A stretch of DNA of 64,000 bases from Psychrobium sp051201665 (GCF_051201665.1 NZ_CP179210.1:3286001-3350000); one strand, 5' to 3'. Shown: positions 8,838-18,296, counted from the first letter of the stretch. The notes: a model not told the origin generated them from the letters alone. Made by a program: numbers and translations.

Positions 8838-9970
8838 TGCTTTTCTAAAAACGGATTGGCGTGTTTAGGGTTATTGATAAATTCACTATCTGTCAGCGCC
8901 TCCAAAAATGCCACTAAATCGGTCTTTTGCTGAGCATCTAGTTCAAACCCTTTTACAAACTGGCTTTTAAAAGGATTTTCTCGTCCGTCTCCAACAAATT
9001 CACCAGTTTTAATATGACGCCCACCAGCGGCATAAAAATCAACGACTTCAGATAATGTTGCAATACTACCATCATGCATATAAGGCGCCGTTAGTTCGAC
9101 ATTACGCAATGTCGGCGTCCTAAAGCGTCCAACGTCCTGTGGTTTTGCTGTTGCTTCGAAAAGCCCAGTATCTAGCTTTGGATAACTATATTCACCAGCG
9201 AGATTATAAAGCCCCGTATTGTGAAATGCTCGTAAATCTAATTGCTGTTTTTCATGTGTTGTTGATTGCGTAAAATTAAATCCACCATGACAATGATGGC
9301 ACTCTAGCTTTTCAGAGAAAAACATATTCATGCCTCGTAACTGAGACTCACTGAGGGCATCATCTATCATTTGATAGGCATATTGGTCAAATGGGCTATC
9401 TAATGACACTAAACTGCGAGTAAAGCTTGCTAGCGCTTTTACAATGCGATCAAAATTAATCTCATCGTCACCAAACGCATTCAAAAATAGCGCTTTATAT
9501 CGCGTATTACTCAATCGTTCAAGAATTTCGTCCTCATGGCTACCTACCCCCATTTCAATCGGCTGTTCACCAAACAGTGGCAACAATATTTGACGTTCTA
9601 ACGTAACAATCTCGTCATTTGCCCACGTTAAAGAATGATTAAACGCAACGTTGACAAGTGCTTGAGCGTTACGACGATGAATTTGTCCTGTAGAGCCGAC
9701 AGAGGTTGTCAATGGTTCTGAAAAAGCGCGACTTTGCAGATGACAGCTTGCACAGGATTGACTGCCATTGGCAGATAATTGAGTGTCGTAGAATAAGAAT
9801 CGACCTAATTCAACTTTTTCAGTCGACATAGGATTATCAGCAGGAACAAATGGTTTTGGGAAACCTTGTGGAAAGTCCCAATTATATTTATTTTCATTAT
9901 CTGTAGGAGCTTTATCACACCCGAAAATCAACACTATCGCGAATATTATCGTTAAGAATTTCTTAATCAC
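8834..9970 (-). CDS. MbnH-type di-heme enzyme (MauG/CcpA superfamily) lipoprotein
   Basis: A di-heme c-type protein of 378 residues if translation begins at the GTG at 9970, which has GAGG just upstream and gives a clean lipoprotein signal (VIKKFLTIIFAIVLIFGC, lipidated Cys18). The frame itself is open to 10033. Two CxxCH heme sites are present, CASCH at about 73–77 and CHHCH at about 224–228, together with bacterial cytochrome c peroxidase/MauG signatures (LGRFLFYD, RTPTLRNVELTAPYMHDGS). The nearby MbnP-family gene points to the MbnH subgroup ('metallo-mystery pair'), whose characterised member oxidises a tryptophan of MbnP to kynurenine. The substrate here is inferred from that pairing. A cytochrome c peroxidase role is the alternative. 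Confidence 0.88.
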   Translation of the reverse strand: MIKKFLTIIFAIVLIFGCDKAPTDNENKYNWDFPQGFPKPFVPADNPMSTEKVELGRFLFYDTQLSANGSQSCASCHLQSRAFSEPLTTSVGSTGQIHRRNAQALVNVAFNHSLTWANDEIVTLERQILLPLFGEQPIEMGVGSHEDEILERLSNTRYKALFLNAFGDDEINFDRIVKALASFTRSLVSLDSPFDQYAYQMIDDALSESQLRGMNMFFSEKLECHHCHGGFNFTQSTTHEKQQLDLRAFHNTGLYNLAGEYSYPKLDTGLFEATAKPQDVGRFRTPTLRNVELTAPYMHDGSIATLSEVVDFYAAGGRHIKTGEFVGDGRENPFKSQFVKGFELDAQQKTDLVAFLEALTDSEFINNPKHANPFLEKH

Positions 9971-10070
9971 CAACGCCTCAAAATCAACAGTAAATTGTTT
10001 GCAAATTAAACACTTGATAAAAACACACAACACCTTAAAGTATTTAACATATATTTTACAAGGAGTTGAC

Positions 10071-10901
10071 GATGATTAATAGTGCCTTCAGAGACCTTTT
10101 TTGTCAGGTTGTTTAACCCTAAAAATGGAGCAACAATCAGTTCCCCTACCTATTTAACTGTCCATATTGAAGGCCAGAGTGTACCAGGACTCATTGGATT
10201 TGATTCATCAGACTTAATTATTGCAGAAAATGAATCTGATTTTTCGATAGATGTATATAGAACAGCCGGAAAAGATGGCGAAGTTAGTGTTGACTACTCA
10301 ATCATTCCTGCCACTATAAATGAAGATTTAGAAAATATATCCGGTACGTTAACATGGGCAGACGGAGATACTGATAAAAAGACAATTATTATTCCATTAA
10401 TAAATGATGATGACTTTGAAAGTGATGAAGCGTTTAAAATTTCACTATCTGCGATCTCAAATGCCAAATTAGCATCTAATTATACAATCAACATCGTTAT
10501 TAAGGATGATGAAAATAACAAGCCACCGACAATCACAATAGCTGAAATTTTGAAGTAGCCGCAACTCAAACTGCCAGATTAACAAGTACTGCGATAGACC
10601 CAGAAGGGGATAGCATTACTTATTTATGGACTCAAATTTCAGGTGACCTTGTATATTTAAGAAAGCCCAATCAAGAGAATATAACCTTCATCGCTCCAAA
10701 ATCGGCAGGAACCTTAGTGTGAAACTGAGCGCTACTGACTTACGTGGTGCCTCATCAGAAAAAACAGTTACCATCACCGTCAAGGAGCCGATAATAGAAG
10801 TTTCAACGCCAGTTACGGCATCTGGTGTGCAAAACCTAATTTCTTTATTTTTTCTGATGGTATTAAGTTTGCGAATTAAACGAATACAACTCTATCACTG
10901 A
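10071..10901 (+). pseudogene. Decayed second copy of the choice-of-anchor B gene (C-terminal part)
   Basis: Translated in pieces, this stretch matches the last third of the anchor-B protein encoded at 11752–14499. It contains a Calx-beta domain (ETFFVRLFNPKNGATISSP and onward), an Ig/PKD-like segment (ITYLWTQISG) and a C-terminal hydrophobic tail. The reading frame breaks twice. One base is missing from an A run near 10545, leading to a stop at 10556. A second shift near 10717 restores the last part (KLSATDLRGASSEKTVTITVKE). An ATG with AAGGAG before it (10071) is followed almost at once by the Calx-beta part in another frame. The LVIVD-rich first two thirds therefore appear deleted. A protein from the 10082 GTG could still be made but would lack any export signal. 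Confidence 0.85.
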
Positions 10902-11677
10902 TAGTAAACAGGTAACCTGATGTTTTTTAGATTTCCCATCAAGACATTACAACTTTTTTGATGGGGCATTGAAAGGCAACGAGATTCAGATGTCAGCTCA
11001 ATATGAGATAATATTCTCGAAATATCGATAACTATATTTTTGTTGAGCTTAAAGTCTAAAATTTCTATATTAATATTGTTTGGCTCTCTACATTCAGCTT
11101 TTGGGGCTCGCATAACACTAGGAGATTTGCAGCCCACAGCACCAATGTGATAAGCCCAACCTGCTTTATCGCTTTTTAGATCTAAACGCAGTGATTTATA
11201 GCCTTGCTGCCACGTCCAAAACATATTGGCATTGTCAAAAATGTTCTGCGCCTGCAGAGGGTTCTGATGATTTAATTCAAACGGTACAGCAATTGAGAAT
11301 GCTAATTTTTCGCCATCAATTAATTCATCTTGATTTAGCGTTAATTGCCAATTGTTTTCGGTGTTATCACTACAATGCTGACCTACTAATGCAACGTTAT
11401 CATGTTGCCATTTAGTATCTGGTAAAGTGATATCACGCCATTCTCCGTTCAATTGAACTTTTATCTGAGAAAGATAAAACCAAAATTGAGACAATTCCAT
11501 CCCCTGCACTGCTGGTTGCCCGCAGTTTATTTTATTATCTTGAAACTGAAGAGAGAAGACTACGGAGTCATTATCAACACTTTTATTACAACCAAACAAA
11601 GCCAGTCCGGCAGCACAAATAAAAACGCTATATGCAAATTTTTTTATTATTTTTTTCACAGCCTTAATTAAATCCAT
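10895..11677 (-). CDS. MbnP family (four-Cys, 'metallo-mystery pair') lipoprotein
   Basis: A 260-residue lipoprotein if begun at the ATG at 11677 (signal ending LALFGC, lipidated Cys30); the frame is open to 11728. Family hallmarks are a cysteine near the N-terminus (NCGQP, Cys52), HCSD (Cys102), the FWTWQQGYKSLRLD motif at about 153–166, AYHIGAVGCKSP (Cys183), ECREP (Cys196) and the closing RCLSMPHQKSC pair (234 and 243). MbnP proteins bind copper, in the characterised case through a kynurenine made by their partner MbnH from tryptophan. Here the partner gene at 8834–9970 is on the same strand but separated by the decayed anchor-B copy. It is divergent from the intact anchor-B gene, sharing about 75 bases of promoter region. 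Confidence 0.87.
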   Translation of the reverse strand: MDLIKAVKKIIKKFAYSVFICAAGLALFGCNKSVDNDSVVFSLQFQDNKINCGQPAVQGMELSQFWFYLSQIKVQLNGEWRDITLPDTKWQHDNVALVGQHCSDNTENNWQLTLNQDELIDGEKLAFSIAVPFELNHQNPLQAQNIFDNANMFWTWQQGYKSLRLDLKSDKAGWAYHIGAVGCKSPSVMRAPKAECREPNNINIEILDFKLNKNIVIDISRILSHIELTSESRCLSMPHQKSCNVLMGNLKNIRLPVYYQ

Positions 11678-11751
11678 TTCAAATTTACAAACTTGATAAA
11701 ATACCATATTAAAGTAAGGTAGTGACAAATAAATTTACAAGGCTGTTACAT

Positions 11752-14499
11752 ATGACTTCTTTAGTGAAAATTCTGGTGATGTTTACCGCTCTATTTCTCA
11801 TGTCGACAATTTCTTTCAGTAGCCATGCACATGCAGAGAAAGATAAAGCGCGATATGTGTCTCCTGATGGTATTGATGAAGGATTGTGTGATAACCCCCT
11901 TCGTCCTTGTAAAACGATGCTCTATGGCATATCTAGAGCGGCAAAAGGTGACAAGTTACGTCTTGCAGCGGGTGACTATCATCTCGAGTCTTTAGAAGAA
12001 ATATTGGCGCTTAAAGGCGCCTTAGTACCAGTTTTAGGTGGTTACAATCGATTTGATCACTATAGCAATCAAAGCCCTTCAACAAATATCACTCGGTTAT
12101 TCGGTGTACCTAATGATATGACGACATTGGTTCGTCAAAAAGGTTTTACGGTGATGAGTGATGGCAAAGCAAAGTTTTCAAAGCAACGTATCAGCGAAGC
12201 GAATAAGCAGTATTTAGCAGCAAATCAGAGTCATTCTTCAGCCAAGTGTGTCGATGGCAGTGCAGCTGGTTTTTCTTGTAATAATATCGATCTTGTTGCT
12301 CACGTTGCATTAGCGGACTTTGGTTTTAAACCCAGCGCAGGTAACGATATTTGGGGCCATGTTGATCTCAATACTAATAAAGAATATGCCATTATGGGAA
12401 TCATTAATGGTGTTGCCGTATTTGACTTATCTAACCCAGAATCACCAAGAGAAGTGGGCGCTATTTCAGGTCAAAATTCTAGCTGGCGCGATGTAAAAGT
12501 TTATCAATACTTCGATAAACAGCAAGGTATCTGGCAAGCCTATGCATATGCCACTATCGATAGCAGCAGCGACTTCGTCACCATTATCGATTTGAATCAA
12601 TTACCCAATAGCATTTCTTTAGTAACCAAGGACACCGCAGTTTCAACATCGCACAATGTTTATATTAGCAATGTTGATTATACAACCAATACAGCGTTGA
12701 AGGGTGCCGCACCATCTCTGCAACTTGTCGGCTCTAAAGGGTCAAAAATTAGTTCGGAATCATTTCTTAGTTATTCGTTAAACGATCCGAAAAAATTAAC
12801 TCCACTAGCCGTTGGGGCTAATGGTACAAATGGCTACACTCACGATGGCACATCATTAAGAATTGATGATGAACGAAAATCAACTGACTGTATTTCACAA
12901 GATAAAACTTGTGAAGTGTTCATCGATTTTAATGAAAACGAAGTAATGATCTGGGATACAACAACTCCGGGTAGTGAAAAGAAGCTCAGTGAATTTAGCT
13001 ACAACGATGTCCCCTCTTCTTCTCAATACGTTCATTCAGGATGGTGGAGTGAAGACAAACGTTTTATTTTTGTTCACGATGAGTTCGATGAATATCGCGG
13101 TGGGTTAAACACCACCTTAAGAGTTTATGACATAACCTCATTGACCAACCCAGCGCTTGCAGGTGTGTGGAAAGGTGATACCAAAGCAATCGATCATAAT
13201 GGATTCGTTCGCGGAAACCGTTATTACATGTCAAATTATCGCCGTGGCCTTACTATTTTAGATATTACCAACCCAGCAGCGCCGCAAGAAGTTGGTTTTT
13301 TCGATACGTTCTCAGCAAGTGACTCGAATGGTTTTGATGGTGCATGGGGCGTATATCCGTTTTTACCATCGGGACTAATCTTAGTTAGTGACATTAATGG
13401 TGGCCTATTCATAATGCGAGACAACACGCGAAACGTGTCTCAAGGAACCCTGTCATTTACGCTAGATGCTATTCTTACAGCGCCTAATACGCCAGTTAAT
13501 ATCGAGATAACGCGACAAACAGGAAGCTCAGATAGTGTAAGTGTCGGTTGGGAAATATTGCCAGGAAGTGCAACTCCAGAACAAGATTACACTGATAATT
13601 CAGGTATTATCACCTGGGAAGATGGCAATAGCGATAATAAAACCATCACAATTAACATCAATGACAATATTGATATTAATGAATCCAAAGAACAGTTTTT
13701 CGTACGTTTATTTAACCCACAAAATGGCGCAACGTTGTCATCTCCTCATTATATGACAGTTAGTATTGACGGTAAGAAAATTCCAGGTGCTATTGGTTTT
13801 GAGCAAAATGCAATTGCACTCAACGAACAAAGCGGCGAAACAACCATTGAGGTATTTCGTAATGGCGGTTCAGATGGCGAATTAAGCGTTACTTACACCA
13901 CGTCTCCTACCTCAGCGACTAGCGATGAAGATTTTCAATCGTTAGATGGTACATTAACATGGCAAGATGGTGATAACTCACCTAAAACACTCTCATTAAA
14001 TATTCTTAATGACGATAATAGCGAGAGTGACGAAAGTTTTAATCTAACGCTACTTGCAATTGGCGACACTCAATTAGCTGAGAATTCTGTACTTGCGATT
14101 ACCATTAGAGATGAAGATACGAATACAGCCCCAGAAATCACAATCAAAGAGAACTTTGAAGTCAACACAAGCCAAACGGCACAATTAACGAGTTCAGCAA
14201 CAGATGCTGAAAGTGACGAGTTAACCTACCTGTGGACTCAAACCAGTGGTCCTAACGTATCCATAAACAACAGCACGTTAATGAACGCTAGTTTTGTTGC
14301 ACCGATACAAGCTGCGACGTTAGAATTTAAGGTCTCAGTGTCTGATGTACGAGGGGCAGTAAGTGAAAAAACTGTAACTGTATCAGTGAAAGCGACCATT
14401 CAGCCAGAGCCTCCTAAGTCATCATCAGGGGGGCAGATCGGAATTTTACTACTGATATTCTTATCTGTTGTAGGATATAGAAAGACAGTAAACCGTTAA
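11752..14499 (+). CDS. Choice-of-anchor B family surface protein with LVIVD repeats, Calx-beta domains and GlyGly-CTERM-like tail
   Basis: A large exported protein of 915 residues, counting from the ATG at 11752 (AAGG upstream); the frame is open from a GTG at 11722. It has a signal peptide (residues 1–28, cleavage near AHA) and an N-terminal segment like the start of parallel beta-helix proteins (ARYVSPDGIDEG). A long LVIVD-type beta-propeller region follows (repeats of the form VFDLSNPESPREVG and ILDITNPAAPQEVG, about residues 190–570). After it come two Calx-beta domains (about 575–790), a PKD/REJ-like domain (TYLWTQTSGP) and a C-terminal tail SSSGGQIGILLLIFLSVVGYRK typical of GlyGly-CTERM sorting by rhombosortase. 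Choice-of-anchor B genes commonly accompany MbnP/MbnH genes, so a shared surface metal-related role is inferred. Confidence 0.87.
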   Translation: MTSLVKILVMFTALFLMSTISFSSHAHAEKDKARYVSPDGIDEGLCDNPLRPCKTMLYGISRAAKGDKLRLAAGDYHLESLEEILALKGALVPVLGGYNRFDHYSNQSPSTNITRLFGVPNDMTTLVRQKGFTVMSDGKAKFSKQRISEANKQYLAANQSHSSAKCVDGSAAGFSCNNIDLVAHVALADFGFKPSAGNDIWGHVDLNTNKEYAIMGIINGVAVFDLSNPESPREVGAISGQNSSWRDVKVYQYFDKQQGIWQAYAYATIDSSSDFVTIIDLNQLPNSISLVTKDTAVSTSHNVYISNVDYTTNTALKGAAPSLQLVGSKGSKISSESFLSYSLNDPKKLTPLAVGANGTNGYTHDGTSLRIDDERKSTDCISQDKTCEVFIDFNENEVMIWDTTTPGSEKKLSEFSYNDVPSSSQYVHSGWWSEDKRFIFVHDEFDEYRGGLNTTLRVYDITSLTNPALAGVWKGDTKAIDHNGFVRGNRYYMSNYRRGLTILDITNPAAPQEVGFFDTFSASDSNGFDGAWGVYPFLPSGLILVSDINGGLFIMRDNTRNVSQGTLSFTLDAILTAPNTPVNIEITRQTGSSDSVSVGWEILPGSATPEQDYTDNSGIITWEDGNSDNKTITININDNIDINESKEQFFVRLFNPQNGATLSSPHYMTVSIDGKKIPGAIGFEQNAIALNEQSGETTIEVFRNGGSDGELSVTYTTSPTSATSDEDFQSLDGTLTWQDGDNSPKTLSLNILNDDNSESDESFNLTLLAIGDTQLAENSVLAITIRDEDTNTAPEITIKENFEVNTSQTAQLTSSATDAESDELTYLWTQTSGPNVSINNSTLMNASFVAPIQAATLEFKVSVSDVRGAVSEKTVTVSVKATIQPEPPKSSSGGQIGILLLIFLSVVGYRKTVNR

Positions 14500-14503
14500 C
14501 CAA

Positions 14504-14538
14504 AAAAATGCCGCTAATTCAAATTTAGCGGCATTTTT
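14504..14538. terminator. Bidirectional terminator between anchor-B and yggN genes
   Basis: The perfect arms atgccgctaa and ttagcggcat are flanked by an A run on one side and a T run on the other, so the hairpin can terminate transcription from both convergent genes. Confidence 0.85.
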
Positions 14539-14553
14539 ACAACAATACATCCA

Positions 14554-15324
14554 TTAAATTGATTGTGACTTCAATAAATCAAACGCCGCTATTTCAGGGA
14601 TCTCTTTCTGCATTTTAGTTTCAAGTGCATCCAGTTTTTTCATTTGTCCACACATCGCTTCAGCGCTCTTCTCTAATGCTTCGCCACGTGCTTCCATCGA
14701 TTCACCAAAAGCTTCCATTTTTTGTTCGAAATCTGCCATGCCACCCTCTCCATTTAGCATCATTTTCCCAATGAGTACCATCATATGACCAGCAGATTCT
14801 TTCATCAATGTTTCAACTTCAGCCTCGATTTCTCGACCTAGGTCTTCACCACCATTAGCAACTTTATCTTTAGGCAGATAATACTCGCCAGCTTCTTCAT
14901 CCATTAGCGGCGTAATACGATCTTCAAATTTGGCGACAATGGTTTGTACTTTATCTTGCAGTTGAGTCTCATCACCAAATAACTCTGTAAATACTTGTTC
15001 TACAGCAGCCTTAGCCATATCTAGACCTTGAGTCACTAAATGTGCAACCTGTGGTGCTAATTCCTGCATTAAGTCGCGATACTCATCAACAATGGCTTGT
15101 TGTTCACTATTTAAATGAATACGTTTACCCTGAGCATATAAGCGAGAGTCGTCAGTAATGCGATAAAGTGATTTGTCCCCATCAAGAATTTGCACGTACG
15201 CAGGCGTGACTTTAATACTTTGATTAATATTGATATCACACGAATTATGACGTCCATGAGAATCATGGGCGAAAGCAGAAGTTGATAATAATGCGGTAAG
15301 TGCCAGTGCTATTTTAGTTTTCAT
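14554..15324 (-). CDS. yggN: YggN family (DUF2884) exported protein
   Basis: A 256-residue periplasmic protein with a signal peptide (MKTKIALALTALLSTSAFA, cleavage about residue 19) and a histidine-rich mature N-terminus (HDSHGRHNSCD). The SLYRITDDSRLYAQGKRIHL segment and long amphipathic helices rich in Glu, Met and Lys match the DUF2884/YggN family. The function is unknown. It occupies the E. coli position beside yggL and trmB, which supports the assignment. Two cysteines (about 29 and 225) could pair. Confidence 0.87.
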   Translation of the reverse strand: MKTKIALALTALLSTSAFAHDSHGRHNSCDININQSIKVTPAYVQILDGDKSLYRITDDSRLYAQGKRIHLNSEQQAIVDEYRDLMQELAPQVAHLVTQGLDMAKAAVEQVFTELFGDETQLQDKVQTIVAKFEDRITPLMDEEAGEYYLPKDKVANGGEDLGREIEAEVETLMKESAGHMMVLIGKMMLNGEGGMADFEQKMEAFGESMEARGEALEKSAEAMCGQMKKLDALETKMQKEIPEIAAFDLLKSQSI

Positions 15325-15446
15325 CGTCTTTCCTTATGTATCTAATGTCTTATCGTTAATTAACTAGCTATTTGCAACGGTTAGGCCAATAAAACAACAT
15401 ATTTAAAAACAACAACTTAAGTAACTACCGTCAAATTTAGAATAAA

Positions 15447-15490
15447 AAAAATGGCTAATCCAACTAAGAGTTAGTGGGATTAGCCATTTT
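15447..15490 (-). terminator. Terminator downstream of yggL
   Basis: The long arms aaaatggctaatcc and ggattagccatttt enclose about 16 bases. The A-rich side on the plus strand gives the U run for minus-strand transcripts, and the other side is also T-rich. Confidence 0.75.
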
Positions 15491-15535
15491 AGATTTTGAT
15501 GAGATATTTAAACGACTTAATTCGTTAAATATTAA

Positions 15536-15868
15536 TTAACCCCACCAAAGATCGAATAGTTCTGTCACTTCAACATTCTCAAGAGAATGACCTTCCAGAT
15601 AGGCTTTAACGGCACTACGTTGTTCATCGGTACACTGACCAATTTTTTGCGTACAAACAATACCTTCCCACTCAAGATCGCCGCCACCAGCAAAACCAAG
15701 GCCATTAACTTCAATGACTTCATTAATTAGGCCATCAATAACCGAATCAATTTTCGTGTCATCAGTACCTTGAGGAAAGTGCCAGCTAACTTCAAAGCCT
15801 AGCTCTTTAAATTCATCAACACGTAATTTCTTGCGAATTCGGCGATTACGTTTTGCGTTATCTTTCAT
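15536..15868 (-). CDS. yggL: YggL family protein (DUF469)
   Basis: A small cytoplasmic protein of 110 residues. The basic start (KRNRRIRKKLRVDEFKELGFEVSW), the ring of glycines in NGLGFAGGGDLEWEG and the end VTELFDLWWG are diagnostic of the 50S-ribosome-associated YggL family. A strong AAAGGGAAAAA ribosome site precedes the ATG. It lies downstream of trmB on the same strand, as in E. coli. Confidence 0.95.
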   Translation of the reverse strand: MKDNAKRNRRIRKKLRVDEFKELGFEVSWHFPQGTDDTKIDSVIDGLINEVIEVNGLGFAGGGDLEWEGIVCTQKIGQCTDEQRSAVKAYLEGHSLENVEVTELFDLWWG

Positions 15869-15943
15869 GGTTTTTCCCTTTATAAATAAGTAGGTATTAA
15901 TTGCAGTAAAAACTGCCGTCTAATGTAGACTAAATCGAAACAA

Positions 15944-16672
15944 TTAGCTAATGCGCTTATACATCAAATCCCAAACACCATGACCTAAACGGTGACCACG
16001 TGCTTCAAATTTTGTTAATGGTCTATGCTCTGGTCGCTCGATGTAATCGCCATTTGTCGCTATATTTTCATATCCTGGCGCAACACCTAACACTTCAACC
16101 ATATGTTCCGCGTAATTTTCCCAGTCAGTTGCTAAATGAAAGATCCCATCAATAGCTAAACTTTGGCGCACATTTTCACAAAACTCTGGTTGTACAATAC
16201 GACGCTTATGATGGCGCGCTTTATGCCAAGGATCTGCAAAAAACAGCTGCATACAGGACAAGCTTGCTTTTGGAAAACAATCAGCCAATACTTCAATTGC
16301 GTCATGACAATAGACACGTAAATTAGTAACACCTTGTTCACCGGCTTCCATCAAACAAGCACCGACGCCGGGCGTATGAACTTCAATACCAATGAAGTTT
16401 TTGTCAGGGGATGCTTTAGCCATTTCTACTAAAGATTTGCCCATTCCAAAGCCAATTTCAGCAACAACAGGATTGTCGTTTCCAAACACTTGCTCAAAGT
16501 TAAGCATGCCATCTTTATGATCAAGTCCCATCGCAGGCCAATGATCTTCTAATGCCGTTTCTTGTCCTTTGGTCAATCGACCTTCACGTTTTACAAAGCT
16601 TTTTACGGTTCTAATATATACACCATCTTTCTTTTTCTGTTCAATGATGTCTGTAGTATCTTCTTTAGTCAT
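15944..16672 (-). CDS. trmB: tRNA (guanine-N7)-methyltransferase
   Basis: SAM-dependent enzyme that forms m7G46 in the tRNA variable loop. The class I methyltransferase glycine motif is in VVAEIGFGMGKSLVEMA, and the TrmB-specific motif FFADPWHKARHHKRRIVQPEF lies about residues 140–160. The length of 242 residues is normal. The gene is divergent from mutY across 190 bases that must carry both promoters, and yggL follows on the same strand. Confidence 0.97.
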   Translation of the reverse strand: MTKEDTTDIIEQKKKDGVYIRTVKSFVKREGRLTKGQETALEDHWPAMGLDHKDGMLNFEQVFGNDNPVVAEIGFGMGKSLVEMAKASPDKNFIGIEVHTPGVGACLMEAGEQGVTNLRVYCHDAIEVLADCFPKASLSCMQLFFADPWHKARHHKRRIVQPEFCENVRQSLAIDGIFHLATDWENYAEHMVEVLGVAPGYENIATNGDYIERPEHRPLTKFEARGHRLGHGVWDLMYKRIS

Positions 16673-16862
16673 GGTTGCTAGTCCTAGGAATGTTTGGGGA
16701 CGTTATGCGGCGGCATTTTATACACTGCACTAAGTGAGTCAATTAAATTGTGAAACTTTCTAGTAAATTTGCCTACCGTCTAGATAATTTTTTAGTTAAA
16801 CAACTAGCAATCTAATTTAAGGAAAGTACACTGGCGCAACGATTAAATGTAAGCAAGTTTAT

Positions 16863-17930
16863 ATGACACAACTATCTAACTTACAGCAAGCCAATTCAAG
16901 TGAACACTTTTCTCGTCGAATTATTGATTGGTACCATGAATTTGGACGTAAGACGCTGCCATGGCAAATTGACAAAACGCCTTATCGCGTTTGGGTATCA
17001 GAGGTCATGCTACAACAAACGCAAGTTGCCACCGTTATTCCTTATTATCAGCGTTTTATGGAAAGCTTTCCGACCATTATCGATTTAGCCAATGCACCAA
17101 TTGATGAAGTACTTCACCATTGGACTGGGCTAGGCTATTACGCGCGCGCTCGTAATCTTCATAAAACAGCGCAAATGGTACGTGACGATTACCAAGGGAA
17201 GTTTCCGACAACGATAGAAGAAGTTAATGCGCTGCCTGGTATTGGACGTTCTACCGCAGGTGCAGTACTTTCTTTGGCATTAGGTCAGCCTCATTCAATA
17301 TTAGATGGCAACGTAAAGCGTGTTTTAACACGCCACTTTGCTATTGAAGGTTGGTATGGTGTTAGCAAAGTTGAAAAAAAATTATGGCAATTAACTGACG
17401 AGTTAACGCCTCAAGATGGTACAACTTTTTACAATCAAGCTATGATGGATTTAGGGGCTTCTCATTGCAGCCGTTCAAAAGCCAATTGCGATTTATGCCC
17501 AGTTCAGTCAACGTGCATAGCTTACGAAACCAATCGCGTAAAAGAGTTCCCGCACTCAAAGCCCAAGAAAACAACACCGGTAAAAACAACACTTATGTTG
17601 CTTATTGAACATAACCAGCAAGTTCATCTCGCAAAGCGCCCCGATAGTGGTATTTGGGGAGGCTTGTATTGCTTTCCGGAATTTAAAGATAAATATACGA
17701 TGAATTCATGGCTCGATAACCAAGGTATTGGCGGCGTATTGAAAAAACTAGCCCCTCTACGTCATACCTTTAGTCATTATCATTTAGATATTACGCCATA
17801 TCATTTATCATTAGCACAACCGTTAGCTTCATTAGTTACGGAGCCACAACAATCAATTTGGTACGACTTAGCAACCCCACAGCAAGTCGGCCTAGCAGCA
17901 GTCACTCAGTCGCTGCTAAAGCAATTATAA
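16863..17930 (+). CDS. mutY: A/G-specific adenine glycosylase
   Basis: Base-excision repair enzyme that removes adenine paired with 8-oxoguanine. The N-terminal glycosylase domain shows the catalytic glutamate in SEVMLQQTQV, the helix-hairpin-helix LPGIGRSTAGAV and an Asp in the LDGNVKRVL segment. The [4Fe-4S] ligands are in CSRSKANCDLCPVQSTC. The C-terminal NUDIX-like domain (about 230–350) has HTFSHYHLDI, used for 8-oxoG recognition. At 355 residues it is of normal length. yggX follows after 12 bases. Confidence 0.97.
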   Translation: MTQLSNLQQANSSEHFSRRIIDWYHEFGRKTLPWQIDKTPYRVWVSEVMLQQTQVATVIPYYQRFMESFPTIIDLANAPIDEVLHHWTGLGYYARARNLHKTAQMVRDDYQGKFPTTIEEVNALPGIGRSTAGAVLSLALGQPHSILDGNVKRVLTRHFAIEGWYGVSKVEKKLWQLTDELTPQDGTTFYNQAMMDLGASHCSRSKANCDLCPVQSTCIAYETNRVKEFPHSKPKKTTPVKTTLMLLIEHNQQVHLAKRPDSGIWGGLYCFPEFKDKYTMNSWLDNQGIGGVLKKLAPLRHTFSHYHLDITPYHLSLAQPLASLVTEPQQSIWYDLATPQQVGLAAVTQSLLKQL

Positions 17931-17942
17931 TAGGAGACTCTT

Positions 17943-18215
17943 ATGGCTCGTACAGTATTTTGTACTTATTTAGAAAAAGACGCACCAGGATTAGATTTTC
18001 AAACACTTCCTGGAGAATTAGGTAAAAAGGTTTTTGAAAACATTTCAAAAGAAGCGTGGGGACAATGGATGTCTAAGCAAACGATGCTGATTAATGAAAA
18101 AAAGTTAAATTTAATGGCTCCTGAAGATCGTGCTTTATTAGAAAAAACGATGACTGACTTTCTTTTTGAAGGAAAGGAAGTTCAGATAGATGGTTACACA
18201 CCAAAGCAAAAATAG
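17943..18215 (+). CDS. yggX: Fe(2+)-trafficking / oxidative damage protection protein YggX
   Basis: A 90-residue protein of the YggX family. The start MARTVFCTYL with the conserved Cys7, the PGELGKKVFENISKEAWGQWMSKQTMLINE core and the acidic middle are all diagnostic. YggX protects Fe–S clusters during oxidative stress. It is preceded by a good AGGAG site 12 bases after mutY, so the pair forms one unit, as in E. coli. Confidence 0.97.
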   Translation: MARTVFCTYLEKDAPGLDFQTLPGELGKKVFENISKEAWGQWMSKQTMLINEKKLNLMAPEDRALLEKTMTDFLFEGKEVQIDGYTPKQK

Positions 18216-18296
18216 CGTTATTTATCTATTTTTCAAACAAAGCGAACAACAATCAAGCAAGCGGCTTTTAAATCGCATTTAATTTTAAAATAGTTG

